NCBI GenBank assembly: GCA_038210495.1
Contig: JBBQWR010000076.1
Location: 1 to 14,429, forward strand
Source of the DNA: JBBQWR01 sp038210495
GTDB lineage: Bacteria; Planctomycetota; Planctomycetia; Pirellulales; DATAWG01
Length of the DNA stretch: 14,429 nucleotides
Direction of reading: 5' to 3'
The notes beneath the pieces were generated by a model that was given only the letters and a program-made list of their open reading frames with translations, did not search any database and had not been told where the DNA came from. The first letter of the stretch is position 1, and each line of letters opens with the position of its first letter. Shown here one piece after another: positions 9,701-14,429 of the stretch. A program made the position numbers and the translations under genes.

Positions 9701-12186
9701 ACGCCATGACCCGCGGCTCTCGACCAGCCATTGGTGAAGGTCAGCGTGGGGTTTGAATTGCTATTTGGATCGATCGACGTTTCGGCGAGGCCCGGTCCAA
9801 CGGACAAGCTGGCTACGGTTTCGGAGAGCGTCTGCGAAAGTTGACCGACGTAATCGAAGCTGCCGCCGTTGACGGTGATTGTCGCGGTGTCGAGTATCCG
9901 ATCGGCTGCCGAGTTCGTGTCGCCGAAACCGAGCTTCGCGCCATTGTTGATGGTGATTGCGGTGGACGCGGCCAGTCGGCCGTTGGCGGTTGTGAGACTC
10001 AGCGTGCCGGCGTTGATCGCCGTGGCGCCGGAAAAAAGATTGGTAGCCTGAAGAGCGAGCGTGCCAGCCCCGAACTTCGTCAGGCCTCCCGTGTTGCTGC
10101 TGGCCAAGGCGCTCGTGTAAATCACCGTATTGCCCAACGTGTCGATCGAGATCGCGCTGGCGCTATTGACGATGCGAGCGGAGACATCGGCGGTATTGCC
10201 ATATTGCAGCGTGCCGCCCCCGAATGTAATGATGCCGGCTCCCAACGCTGAACTGCCGCTAATATTCAGAATACCGCCATTTATGAATGCGCCCCCGGTA
10301 TAGCCCTCGGGGTTTCCGGAGGAGCGATTGTAACTCCAGAAACCGGAGCCGGTTTTGACCAGTGTTAAGGCGCCGCCGCCAGGGTTGTCGTTAGCATAAA
10401 ACCGAATTTGATTGTTTAGCGTGCTAGAGCCGGTCAGCGTCAACGTGCGTGGACCTGCGCCGCCCGAATAAAAAAGATTGCCGGTACTTGTGTATTGAAG
10501 CGTGCCTGATCCAGTTCCGGAAGCGTCCAGCGTGGCGCCGCCAGTCCCGATGGTCATGTCATTGGATTGACCCGCCGGCGTCGTGCCGGTGTATTTGAGC
10601 GTGCCGCCGTTGATGGTCAGGATGAGGCCGGCGAATCCGCCGCCCGAGTCGTTCACCACGCCGCCATCAATGATTCCAGACGTATTGTTTTGAGAGTTGG
10701 TAGTCGTGAGATTGAGCGTTCCGCCGCCCGTCTTGGTGATTATGGCGTGGAAAGCGCCGATCGGAGCGTTGATCGTCAGTGTCGCGCCCGACTTAACGCC
10801 GAGGAAAAGTTCTTGGCCGCTCGTCGTGCCCGTGGCGAGAACCGCGGCGCCGTTGATCGTGTACGAATTGCTAGCGCCACCCGCATAAAGGAGTCCCAGG
10901 CCGGTGCCATTTTGGCTGGGCGCACCGAATTGCAGGCCCACGCCGGAAGCGCCGAGGTTCAGACTCTGGCCGGCGCCGGTGTCGGTGATCTTGAGCGAGG
11001 CCATTTGCTCGTTGGCCGTGATTACGCCGCTGCCGCTGAGCGAGTAGTTGGTTGTCAACGAGCTGCCGGCGCCGACGAAACTTGTGTAGCCGGTATAGGC
11101 GACGATGTTGACAGTGCCGGACGAAGCCGACGTGGCGGCCAAATCGCTGCCGCCATTCACCGTGGCCCAGCCGCCGAGCAAGTTGGCGGTTGTAAGCAAG
11201 CCCGGAGTGGTGGTTCGGATTCCGTTGGTCGCCGACTGCGTTCCGCTGGGGAGCGTGAAGTCGATCGCCGAGTTGTTGTTGCGCGTGATGCTGCCCAGCG
11301 TCAGCAATAGCGGGTTCGACGTGGCGTTGGCGTTGAGCACGATCGCGACGCTGCCGTTGTCGATCGTCAAAGGGCCGACCGTTTGGCTGTTGGTCATGCT
11401 GGCTTTGCCCGTCAGCGTGAGCGTGCTATTGCCGAGCGTCAGACCGGCCACCGTGACGCCGTTGTAGAGGATGTTGGTAGCCGGCGCCGTGGCCCCCGAG
11501 AAATCCAAGGTCAGCGAGCCGTTGAGGACGGTGGTCGTGCCCGTGTATTTGTTTGCGCCGGAGAGCGTCAGGCCACCGGTTCCGAGCTTGATCAGAGGGC
11601 CCGAACCGCTGCCCAGAGCGCCGCCGATGGCCGTATTGCCCGTGCCGGTGATGGTCAGCGTGTTGGTGGAATTGGTGATGTTGTTGACTACCGAGAGCAG
11701 GTTGCTCGAGTTGTTGGTCCAGGTTTCCGACGACCCCAACGTCACGGTCATCGGATCGAGCAAGTCTCCCAGGGTTACGGCGCCTGCCCCGGCGCTAATC
11801 GTGATCCCGTCTAATCCGATCGTGAGCGCCCGTGACGTAGTCGTGCTGCTGTCGAGCAGCGTCGTGCCCGTGTTGCCGAAGATCAGCCCTTTGACCGATG
11901 TATCGGCGCCCAATTGGACGATCACATTGCCGTTCACCGTCGTCCCGTCGAAGATGGCGTCGTCGATGCTGCCCGGGGGCCCGACGGCCGTCGTGCCCGT
12001 AGGGGTCGTCCACCAATTGGACGCGTTGCTCCACAGACCCGTGGTCGTCGTGTCCCAGTAGAAGCTCGCGGCCCGCGCAGGCGCCGACGTCGCGAACATC
12101 GCCGAAAAGATCACCGCGGCGGCGATCGTTATTTGAAAATTCTTGAAGACCAATTTAGGGCCGAGAAAAATTCGATGATATTTCAT
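3250..12186 (-). CDS. Giant PATR beta-strand-repeat PEP-CTERM surface protein
   Basis: A 2,978-residue predicted exported surface protein. The start at 12186 (MKYHRIF) is chosen because it gives a normal signal peptide: basic residues to K15, a hydrophobic core at about 17-34, and cleavage after A-R-A at 39. The frame is open to 12273, but that extension would put 29 polar residues, two of them cysteines, ahead of the signal. Domains in order: a W-marked module (Y43-W44-D45 ... G50-L-W, N57-W-W) to about 160; about a dozen PATR units (LxLSGxNTYTGGTTxxxGTL type) from about 195 to 2265, with three long supermodules and a W-S-R-A/F-V-T-Y-D module inside; a passenger-end segment to about 2396; two Ig-like modules at about 2400-2626; a second G-A-W...S-N-W module from about 2631; a conserved C-terminal block; and PEP-CTERM (V-P-E-P at 2948-2951, hydrophobic 2953-2967, then RR). 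The protein is Gly/Ser/Thr/Ala/Asn-rich and has a single cysteine, C2976. No autotransporter barrel is present. The role is probably adhesin or matrix scaffold, by inference. Confidence 0.9.
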   Translation of the reverse strand: MKYHRIFLGPKLVFKNFQITIAAAVIFSAMFATSAPARAASFYWDTTTTGLWSNASNWWTTPTGTTAVGPPGSIDDAIFDGTTVNGNVIVQLGADTSVKGLIFGNTGTTLLDSSTTTSRALTIGLDGITISAGAGAVTLGDLLDPMTVTLGSSETWTNNSSNLLSVVNNITNSTNTLTITGTGNTAIGGALGSGSGPLIKLGTGGLTLSGANKYTGTTTVLNGSLTLDFSGATAPATNILYNGVTVAGLTLGNSTLTLTGKASMTNSQTVGPLTIDNGSVAIVLNANATSNPLLLTLGSITRNNNSAIDFTLPSGTQSATNGIRTTTPGLLTTANLLGGWATVNGGSDLAATSASSGTVNIVAYTGYTSFVGAGSSLTTNYSLSGSGVITANEQMASLKITDTGAGQSLNLGASGVGLQFGAPSQNGTGLGLLYAGGASNSYTINGAAVLATGTTSGQELFLGVKSGATLTINAPIGAFHAIITKTGGGTLNLTTTNSQNNTSGIIDGGVVNDSGGGFAGLILTINGGTLKYTGTTPAGQSNDMTIGTGGATLDASGTGSGTLQYTSTGNLFYSGGAGPRTLTLTGSSTLNNQIRFYANDNPGGGALTLVKTGSGFWSYNRSSGNPEGYTGGAFINGGILNISGSSALGAGIITFGGGTLQYGNTADVSARIVNSASAISIDTLGNTVIYTSALASSNTGGLTKFGAGTLALQATNLFSGATAINAGTLSLTTANGRLAASTAITINNGAKLGFGDTNSAADRILDTATITVNGGSFDYVGQLSQTLSETVASLSVGPGLAETSIDPNSNSNPTLTFTNGWSRAAGHGVILLRGPNNWSGANPSLQYKSNVSEAGLLVGGGGAFNTSTQSIVPWAVGGLTLASQGSDFVTYDSSRNTFRPLNTAGNANEYATSITAGSSNANNVLINNGTTSITSATTINALNLASTGVIGTGTGTLNITSGAVILNPSATSTVISGATVAFGGAEGIITNVTTSANTSTISSAITGTNGVTFTGTQGGITKLTAVNTYTGGTTLNAGALGGTLALGANGAVPSSGGLTINPGATFSRGTFTDTIGSLTMTGGTISASGTAGVLTLAGDVTAVSSLATAASITGGMLALADTALATRTFSIGSAGLNETSDLTIADAIANGVGAAALQKTGSGILTLSSAANTFSGGVVIGAGTLKQGIASAIPGSNQMTITSPGVFDLGGLSAQVAGLSGSGTVTQSLTGAATLTSAFPSGAQSFSGVIQNGGGTTALTIAGGAVQVLSGANTYTGATTISGSTLSLDFSAAGAPAFNIINSIAPSSALVANGGLLNLIGKASTTNSQQFNGITLTSGATSIALSANATSNPLSLSLGAITRAAGGGTVDFTQPTGTISATNGITTTTANNASGILGGYATVGGTNWATNNGTNIVALATYTDINALGSTITSAAASNVRINAAGSGGNIALSVSPTGIGSLLQNSTTAATIDTAGKTLQIAAGGGILLASGAGGLTIGAAADSGTLTTGAPGGELILNNNSANPLTINATITNGNPTSLTKTGPGQVTLTGTNTFTGTTTLSGGVLSVGSVSNGGTASNWGAGSNNLVFDGGTLQYTGSSLASITAGRDFSINPGKIAVFDIVNAGTAFNTKGFVATATTGGLMKVGLGKLGLTNGTVPNYSGPTIVSAGTLQIIANYSFTAKSPMIINGGTLDYANSANNNGLDLLNVIFTGGGFTRSAGTADINFHTNNSLGVFTAAGTPTFSANGLRMADSGIYIFDVIDGSLTPGNFNGSAGGNQVLTKGSTGTLVLNGVNSSLGGVSSAVDAGTLTLDFTNNNNVKLGTNQLKMNGGTLRIVGNASAGSPQTMNNMSLSGGSIVNNASGSSSITLASSFITRNAGSSIDFQQGGAGTINLVTSNNSANILGGFATFNGADWATKVTSSLVNPLSALASYATLTNSINGSQTNTNYSLGSGLALNASGLQANSLKINDSGVSDSLTLGSANLTFSGASGGLLYTGGGMYTVSGTGVIGGGPTSEFIANVNFGSTLVISAPVVGSATSGSFTKAGGGVLALSASNTYTGITYVDGGVLRLDSATALPGGIGATGGASNLAIQGGVVGLANGDFSRNLGVGGAQLQFAGNGGFAAYGADRVVNLGGASAPLIWGGANFIQPGFVLTLGAASADHKVDFQNPTDLAGYMRNIQVDRGTGPVDAQLSGIISSTTGPTNAITAGVYGGIDKVGAGVLSITGANTYAGGTILSAGTLRVGNAAGSATGSGIVTLNAGTLASATTGGSIAGGVVAGLGAHAISPGGDGGIGSLGVGGLSLNGNSTLRFDITSTSMLDQINDAGSLSVTGAASIAAPVGLNGGTYKLIGFGSTALTTGANPAGFALTAIGGGAAPGGYSLNLTPNELDLVVVSSSPGAIAIAPAAGNPTAVHVGQPATIGVNVGNTAAAGSMGLNYNLTGAFTAGPFTRAAGDADAASGNLNTGSYAASASGLNNLSVTATDANGATGSPATANFSVTAYNLAAAAPTQTVSVAAHVGTAKTIGITLANTAPADATYSETLSTNGFTTDSGYSATGSISNLAAGASDSSSLNVGVNSSAMAGHNTGHATLALNSNAVNGSGLGTTSVSPQIIAISADVFTGNANWNGGAAGAWAIDSNWIDAASSATAGAPGLSGAVSIGDQAHFQTTAGNVAVDLVNAQPHIAALSFAAGAGAYTISASGSGKLLLDNGASAATVAVGGAHTIAAPVTLVSDITVTTSNTGDSLTLSGPQDFGGKNIAVGGSGALRLAAAVSPSNVAGVTVTVGGAATLELAGAASALSSGPLPVDRAQVQNDSTAGGLLVSGMHQVVGGLDGAGSTTVAAGADLTVNHINQTSLTIGAGATMTLAASNADGSPMSLPTSSPSSLVLAGSLSQSISFASGLINPARLSTTSQSAAASGNVAISNSSLSGAGLASSVAPVPEPSGIVLVTLGSLIFMGFRRATRAARCMA
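3271..3345 (-). other. PEP-CTERM sorting signal of the giant protein
   Basis: V-P-E-P-S-G is followed by a 15-residue hydrophobic helix and the basic cluster F-R-R-A-T-R. In known systems this tripartite tail is recognised and cut by an exosortase in the inner membrane. The exosortase gene is not in this window. The tail is followed by six further residues that include the protein's only cysteine. Confidence 0.9.
4310..4995 (-). repeat. Two Ig-like modules in the giant protein
   Basis: Two successive modules of about 110 residues each follow the passenger end. The first runs to the F-S-V-T-A-Y-N-L segment near 4660; the second carries A-H-V-G-T, the T-I-G-I-T-L-A-N-T strand, L-A-A-G-A-S-D-S-S and ends at I-S-A-D-V-F. 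Layout and motifs (NxxxxDxxYSExL, LAAGxSxSxxLxVG) match repeating modules of planctomycete PEP-CTERM proteins, resembling choice-of-anchor D/ASH-type Ig folds. The fold assignment is inference from pattern. Confidence 0.6.
5957..6753 (-). repeat. Supermodule copy 3 of the giant protein
   Basis: About residues 1812-2077. It opens with L-T-L-D-F, then F-I-T-R-N-A-G-S-S-I-D-F, A-N-I-L-G-G-F-A-T-F-N-G-A-D-W-A, T-N-T-N-Y-S-L, S-L-K-I-N-D, G-G-L-L-Y-T-G-G-G, and closes with a PATR unit. The order of motifs matches the copies at 7474-8331 and 10690-11514. Confidence 0.75.
7474..8331 (-). repeat. Supermodule copy 2 of the giant protein
   Basis: About residues 1286-1571. It opens L-S-L-D-F-S-A-A, followed by G-K-A-S-T-T-N-S-Q, N-A-T-S-N-P-L-S-L-S-L-G-A-I-T-R, S-A-T-N-G-I-T-T-T-T, I-L-G-G-Y-A-T-V-G-G-T-N-W-A, and a PATR unit at the end. 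The middle third (about 7650-7850) diverges from copies 1 and 3, lacking the Y-T-G-G-G strand. Confidence 0.8.
9100..9735 (-). repeat. Single WSRA/FVTYD module inside the PATR array
   Basis: This segment of about 210 residues interrupts the PATR array once. Landmarks in order are G-W-S-R-A-A-G, L-L-R-G-P-N-N-W-S-G, V-P-W-A-V-G-G, S-D-F-V-T-Y-D, R-P-L, N-E-Y-A-T-S, I-N-A-L-N-L, F-G-G-A-E-G-I-I and T-G-T-N-G-V-T-F-T-G, after which a PATR unit resumes. I recall similar segments in other large planctomycete PATR proteins, so it is probably a mobile domain of its own. Confidence 0.55.
10690..11514 (-). repeat. Supermodule copy 1 of the giant protein
   Basis: About residues 225-499. It opens L-T-L-D-F-S-G-A-T-A-P-A, followed by G-K-A-S-M-T-N-S-Q, N-A-T-S-N-P-L-L-L-T-L-G-S-I-T-R, S-A-T-N-G-I-R-T-T-T, N-L-L-G-G-W-A-T-V-N-G, T-T-N-Y-S-L, S-L-K-I-T-D, and ends in a degenerate PATR unit (T-K-T-G-G-G-T-L-N-L). 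It shares the most motifs with copy 2 in its first half and with copy 3 in its second. Confidence 0.8.
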
Positions 12187-12292
12187 AAGCGAATCAGGTT
12201 TCAGTGAGGAAGTCGGAGGTAGGAAGGACCGGCAGAAGTTTGTTCGCCCCTGGCAGGGCATCGTCGGTTGCAATAAGTGAGCGCCAGTATAA
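12187..12292. other. Spacer between the two PEP-CTERM genes
   Basis: 106 bases separate the upstream stop codon (12293-12295) from the preferred start of the giant gene. No good Shine-Dalgarno precedes the ATG at 12186; the bases before it read ACCTGATTCGCTT on the coding strand. A TATACT reading on the minus strand at 12291-12286 lacks a -35 box. A CCCTG-G-CAGGG dyad near 12248-12258 has no T-run and no usable loop, so it is not a terminator. Readthrough transcription from the upstream gene is plausible. Confidence 0.5.
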
Positions 12293-12859
12293 TCAGGTTC
12301 CTCGCCGTCCGCCCCGTTTGACGGCGACGAAACCCAGGATCGAACCGATCGCCAGCAACATCAGGCTCGAGGGCTCGGGAACGGCGGAAACGCCCGCGCC
12401 CAGTGATGACCCGCCGAGCGACGATCCATTGAGAGCAGATGCGATCGGCGATGAGCCGGACGCGGCAAAGCTGCTCGCGGCAACCGCGCTCTGCGCGGCG
12501 CCGAGCAAGTGGAGCGACCGAAGACCGAGCCCGAAGGGCGACGCCGGGCTGAGCGAGTTGGCCACAACCAGACCGGGAGAACTTGCGGCGACAAAAGCCA
12601 TCGGCGCGCCATCGGAATCGGAGGGGGCGAGGGTGAACGTGGCGCCGTCGCCGATCGCGAGCGCCGACTGATTGATGTGATTGGCCGTGAGTTGTGCGTC
12701 CATGCCGAGAGTGGTTACGCCGGCGCCGTCGATTCCGCCGACAACTTGATTCACGCCGGTGACCAATAGACCACCGTCCGTGCTGGTGTTGCCGACATTG
12801 ACTCGATTGGCGGGATCGGCGCCGCTCGACAGCGCCGAAACGCTGCCGGCAAGCTCAAG
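12293..12859 (-). repeat. C-terminal block shared with the giant protein
   Basis: This is the partner of 3250-3795. L-E-L-A-G-S-V-S-A-L-S-S-G begins the block, followed by D-G-G-L-L-V-T-G-V-N-Q-V-V-G-G and A-N-H-I-N-Q, a serine/alanine linker, then PEP-CTERM. The linker is longer here and contains the leucine-rich R-S-L-H-L-L-G segment. Confidence 0.85.
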
Positions 12860-14429
12860 CGTCGCCGAATCGGCGATCGTGGCCGTGACGAGCGTGCCCA
12901 CCGTCGAACCGCCGGATCCAACGAACTGAAGCACGCCGCTGTCGTGGACCTGCCAATGGCTGTTGTCTTTGAGCTGCAGAGCGCCCGTGATCGATAGGGT
13001 CCCCACGCCTGCCTTGTCGATCGTCCCGTAGTTGATTACATCGCCCGCGAACGTCGAGACGCCGGACGAGGCCTGATTGACACGCAGGGTCGGGGTCGCT
13101 GAGACCGAGCCGTTGGTCAACGTCGCGGATCCGCCCGATACGGAACTGGAAAGGCCGGAGACCGTTTCGTTACCGCCAAGGCTCACGGCCGAGGCGACTC
13201 CGGTCGTCGAGTTGACGGCTAAAACGCCGCTGCCCAGTGCGCCGGCCGTGGTGGTTCGTAGCGTGCCGCCATCGACAGCGACGCCGCCGCTGAACGAATT
13301 GGCGTGGCTCAAGGCGAGCGTGCCGGCCCCGGCGAGCGACAATCCTTTATTCGATCCGCCGATCAGTCCCGCGATCGATAAGACGTCGGTTGAACCGTTC
13401 ACGTTGACGGCCGTGCTACTGGCTAGCGTAACGGGAACTTCGATCGAATGCGAGCCAGAGACGGTGATGGTCGGCGCGGCGCCGGCCAGCGTTAGAGCGC
13501 CGGATAGGCCGAGAGAACTGTCGACGATGCGGTAGCTCCCAGCGGCGCTAAACACGATGGCATTGAGGCTTGGGGCCACGCCATTGAGATCGACCGAGAC
13601 GCTGCCCGTCGTGGCGCCGAACGTGGCCATGTCGCTGGATGTGAAGTGCGAGTCCAGGCCGGGAGCCCCTCCGGAATCCCAATTACCGAAATCGGCCCAG
13701 GCGCCCGCGGTAAGGCCGGTCCAAATGGATTGGCCCGAATAAACGTTGCCGGTCACCAAGATCACGGCGGCGCCGACGTTGTTGGAGGCGCCGTTAAGCG
13801 ACGAATCGTCGCGGAACGTGTAGTTAAAATGTTGGCTAATCGCACCGGCGCCCAGCCCGGGCGACAACGTCGCGGCGACAGCCGCCGAGGCGCCCGGCCC
13901 GATCGCGCCGCTTCCGCCAATACTATTGAGCGTCAGGCCCGCGGTGGAACCGCCGGTTTGGGCGCCGCTCCCCGCCAAAGGAACTCGGTTATCGCCGCTG
14001 GCGCCGTTGTAGACCATCAGCGCGCCCGAACTGGCGACCGGGCTTGCATAACCTTGATGGATGTTGCCCAAGTCGAGCGTCCCCCCGGAAAAGCTGTTGG
14101 AAACGCCAGAACTGGCGCTCGGAGTGGCATGATCGAAAACGTTGCCGGTGACCGTTACGCTTTGAGTCGTCAGATCGGCGCTGGCGCCGTTGAGCGCGGA
14201 ATCGTCAGCCAGGGTAACGTTAACCGATGCGTTGATTTGGCCGACGCCTTGACCGGCAGCCAAGCTCGCCGCGATGCTGCCGCTGCCGCCCGGCGCGACG
14301 CCGCTGAAACCGCTGACGGTCACGCCATTGCTCACGCCACCGGTCGCCTTGAGATTGACGCGGTTGTCGGAATTTAAACCGTTGGTCAGGCTCAGGCTGC
14401 TCGTGCCGCTGACCGGGCCGCTGTAGCCG
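12293..14429 (-). CDS. PEP-CTERM protein, paralogue of the giant gene (5' end off window)
   Basis: The frame stays open to the right edge, so the visible 711 residues are the C-terminal part; GTG at 14335 lies inside a repeat and is not a credible start. Visible domains in order (visible numbering): two Ig-like modules, units starting G-Y-S-G-P-V (1) and G-Y-A-S-P-V (126), each ending in V-T-G-N-V (about 94-97 and 225-228); a W-marked module (S-I-W-T-G ... G-A-W-A-D-F-G-N-W, about 234-250); PATR-like strands, including G-A-G-T-L-A-L-S-H-A-N-S-F-S-G-G (about 366-381); the GGLLV/VVGG/DGAG/NHINQ block; and PEP-CTERM, V-P-E-P at 683-686, hydrophobic helix, then K-R-G-G-R-R. No cysteine occurs in the visible part. 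It is expected to be exported and exosortase-processed like its neighbour. It lies directly upstream of the giant gene on the same strand, so both may be expressed together. The full length cannot be judged. Confidence 0.85.
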   Translation of the reverse strand, partial: GYSGPVSGTSSLSLTNGLNSDNRVNLKATGGVSNGVTVSGFSGVAPGGSGSIAASLAAGQGVGQINASVNVTLADDSALNGASADLTTQSVTVTGNVFDHATPSASSGVSNSFSGGTLDLGNIHQGYASPVASSGALMVYNGASGDNRVPLAGSGAQTGGSTAGLTLNSIGGSGAIGPGASAAVAATLSPGLGAGAISQHFNYTFRDDSSLNGASNNVGAAVILVTGNVYSGQSIWTGLTAGAWADFGNWDSGGAPGLDSHFTSSDMATFGATTGSVSVDLNGVAPSLNAIVFSAAGSYRIVDSSLGLSGALTLAGAAPTITVSGSHSIEVPVTLASSTAVNVNGSTDVLSIAGLIGGSNKGLSLAGAGTLALSHANSFSGGVAVDGGTLRTTTAGALGSGVLAVNSTTGVASAVSLGGNETVSGLSSSVSGGSATLTNGSVSATPTLRVNQASSGVSTFAGDVINYGTIDKAGVGTLSITGALQLKDNSHWQVHDSGVLQFVGSGGSTVGTLVTATIADSATLELAGSVSALSSGADPANRVNVGNTSTDGGLLVTGVNQVVGGIDGAGVTTLGMDAQLTANHINQSALAIGDGATFTLAPSDSDGAPMAFVAASSPGLVVANSLSPASPFGLGLRSLHLLGAAQSAVAASSFAASGSSPIASALNGSSLGGSSLGAGVSAVPEPSSLMLLAIGSILGFVAVKRGGRRGT
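12305..12382 (-). other. PEP-CTERM sorting signal of the partial protein
   Basis: V-P-E-P-S-S is followed by the hydrophobic helix L-M-L-L-A-I-G-S-I-L-G-F-V-A-V and a basic K-R-G-G-R-R tail. This matches the canonical tripartite signal and makes the protein an expected exosortase substrate. Confidence 0.9.
13740..14428 (-). repeat. Two tandem Ig-like modules in the partial protein
   Basis: Two units repeat with a period of about 125 residues (starts at 14428 and 14053). Shared landmarks are G-Y-x-x-P-V, an N-G-x-x-x-D-N-R-V strand, D-D-S-x-L-N-G-A-S and the closing V-T-G-N-V-F/Y. A D-L-G-N-I-H-Q strand joins them. They resemble, at greater distance, the Ig-like modules at 4310-4995. More units may lie beyond the right edge. 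Confidence 0.75.

Larger units (their letters stand above)
5400..11600 (-). repeat. Array of about twelve PATR (autotransporter-associated) repeats
   Basis: Units of the form K-x-G-x-G-x-L-x-L-x-G-x-N-x-Y-x-G-x-T-x-x-x-x-G-x-L are seen ending near 11520, 10650 (degenerate), 10260, 9985, 9030, 8610, 8310, 7474, 7140, 6730, 5957 and 5400. The best examples read LSGANTYTGATTISGSTLSL (near 8350) and LTGTNTFTGTTTLSGGVLSV (near 7500). Such repeats form turns of a right-handed beta-helix in autotransporter passengers (TIGR02601/PF12951). Spacing is uneven because longer modules are inserted between units. Confidence 0.85.

Noticed and set aside
12246..12260. CCCTG-G-CAGGG dyad between the two PEP-CTERM genes as a terminator
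   Set aside because: The loop is a single base and no T-run follows on either strand, so it cannot act as a normal Rho-independent terminator.
12187..12273. In-frame N-terminal extension of the giant protein to 12273
   Set aside because: It would place 29 polar residues, including two cysteines, ahead of a good signal peptide. The ATG at 12186 is the better start, although no Shine-Dalgarno decides it.
3250..14429. A possible CRISPR or tandem DNA repeat array, because short GC-rich strings such as GCCGGTGTAGGTGTTG recur
   Set aside because: The recurrences are in frame, vary at the third codon position and encode the PATR N-T-Y-T-G-G motif. Spacing is irregular and there are no spacers.

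Overview
The window looks like the chromosome of a GC-rich planctomycete, most likely of the Pirellulales type. This rests on gene content seen here: very large exported proteins built of autotransporter-associated beta-strand repeats (PATR) that end in a PEP-CTERM sorting signal, beside exported Gfo/Idh/MocA-family oxidoreductases. This combination is typical of that phylum. The taxonomic call is inference; no rRNA or marker gene is present.

Layout. Positions 1-799 hold no convincing gene. They contain a REP-like cluster of short direct and inverted repeats (about 306-402), a 12-base dyad (567-578), a perfect 16-base palindrome (582-597) and an isolated TATAAT (689-694). Positions 800-3151 hold two plus-strand genes 57 bases apart, probably one operon: a Tat-type and a Sec-type exported Gfo/Idh/MocA oxidoreductase. 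After a 98-base convergent gap, the rest of the window is minus strand: a giant 2,978-residue PATR/PEP-CTERM surface protein (3250-12186) and, upstream of it in transcription, a second PEP-CTERM protein (12293 to the right edge) whose N terminus lies outside the window. A 106-base spacer separates these two.

How the parts fit. The two minus-strand proteins are paralogues that share a domain order: Ig-like modules, a tryptophan-marked GxW...NW module, PATR-like strands, a conserved GGLL-VVGG-DGAG-NHINQ block, then PEP-CTERM. The giant protein adds about 2,300 residues of PATR repeats at the front, including three copies of a supermodule of roughly 265-285 residues. Neither shows an autotransporter barrel, so attachment is expected through PEP-CTERM/exosortase processing. 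The oxidoreductases are probably periplasmic or otherwise exported enzymes of unknown, perhaps sugar-derived, substrates. Nothing in the sequence links them functionally to the surface proteins.

I found no RNA gene, CRISPR array, complete mobile element or recognisable defence or biosynthetic system. The long antisense reading frames over all four genes look like composition-driven shadows.
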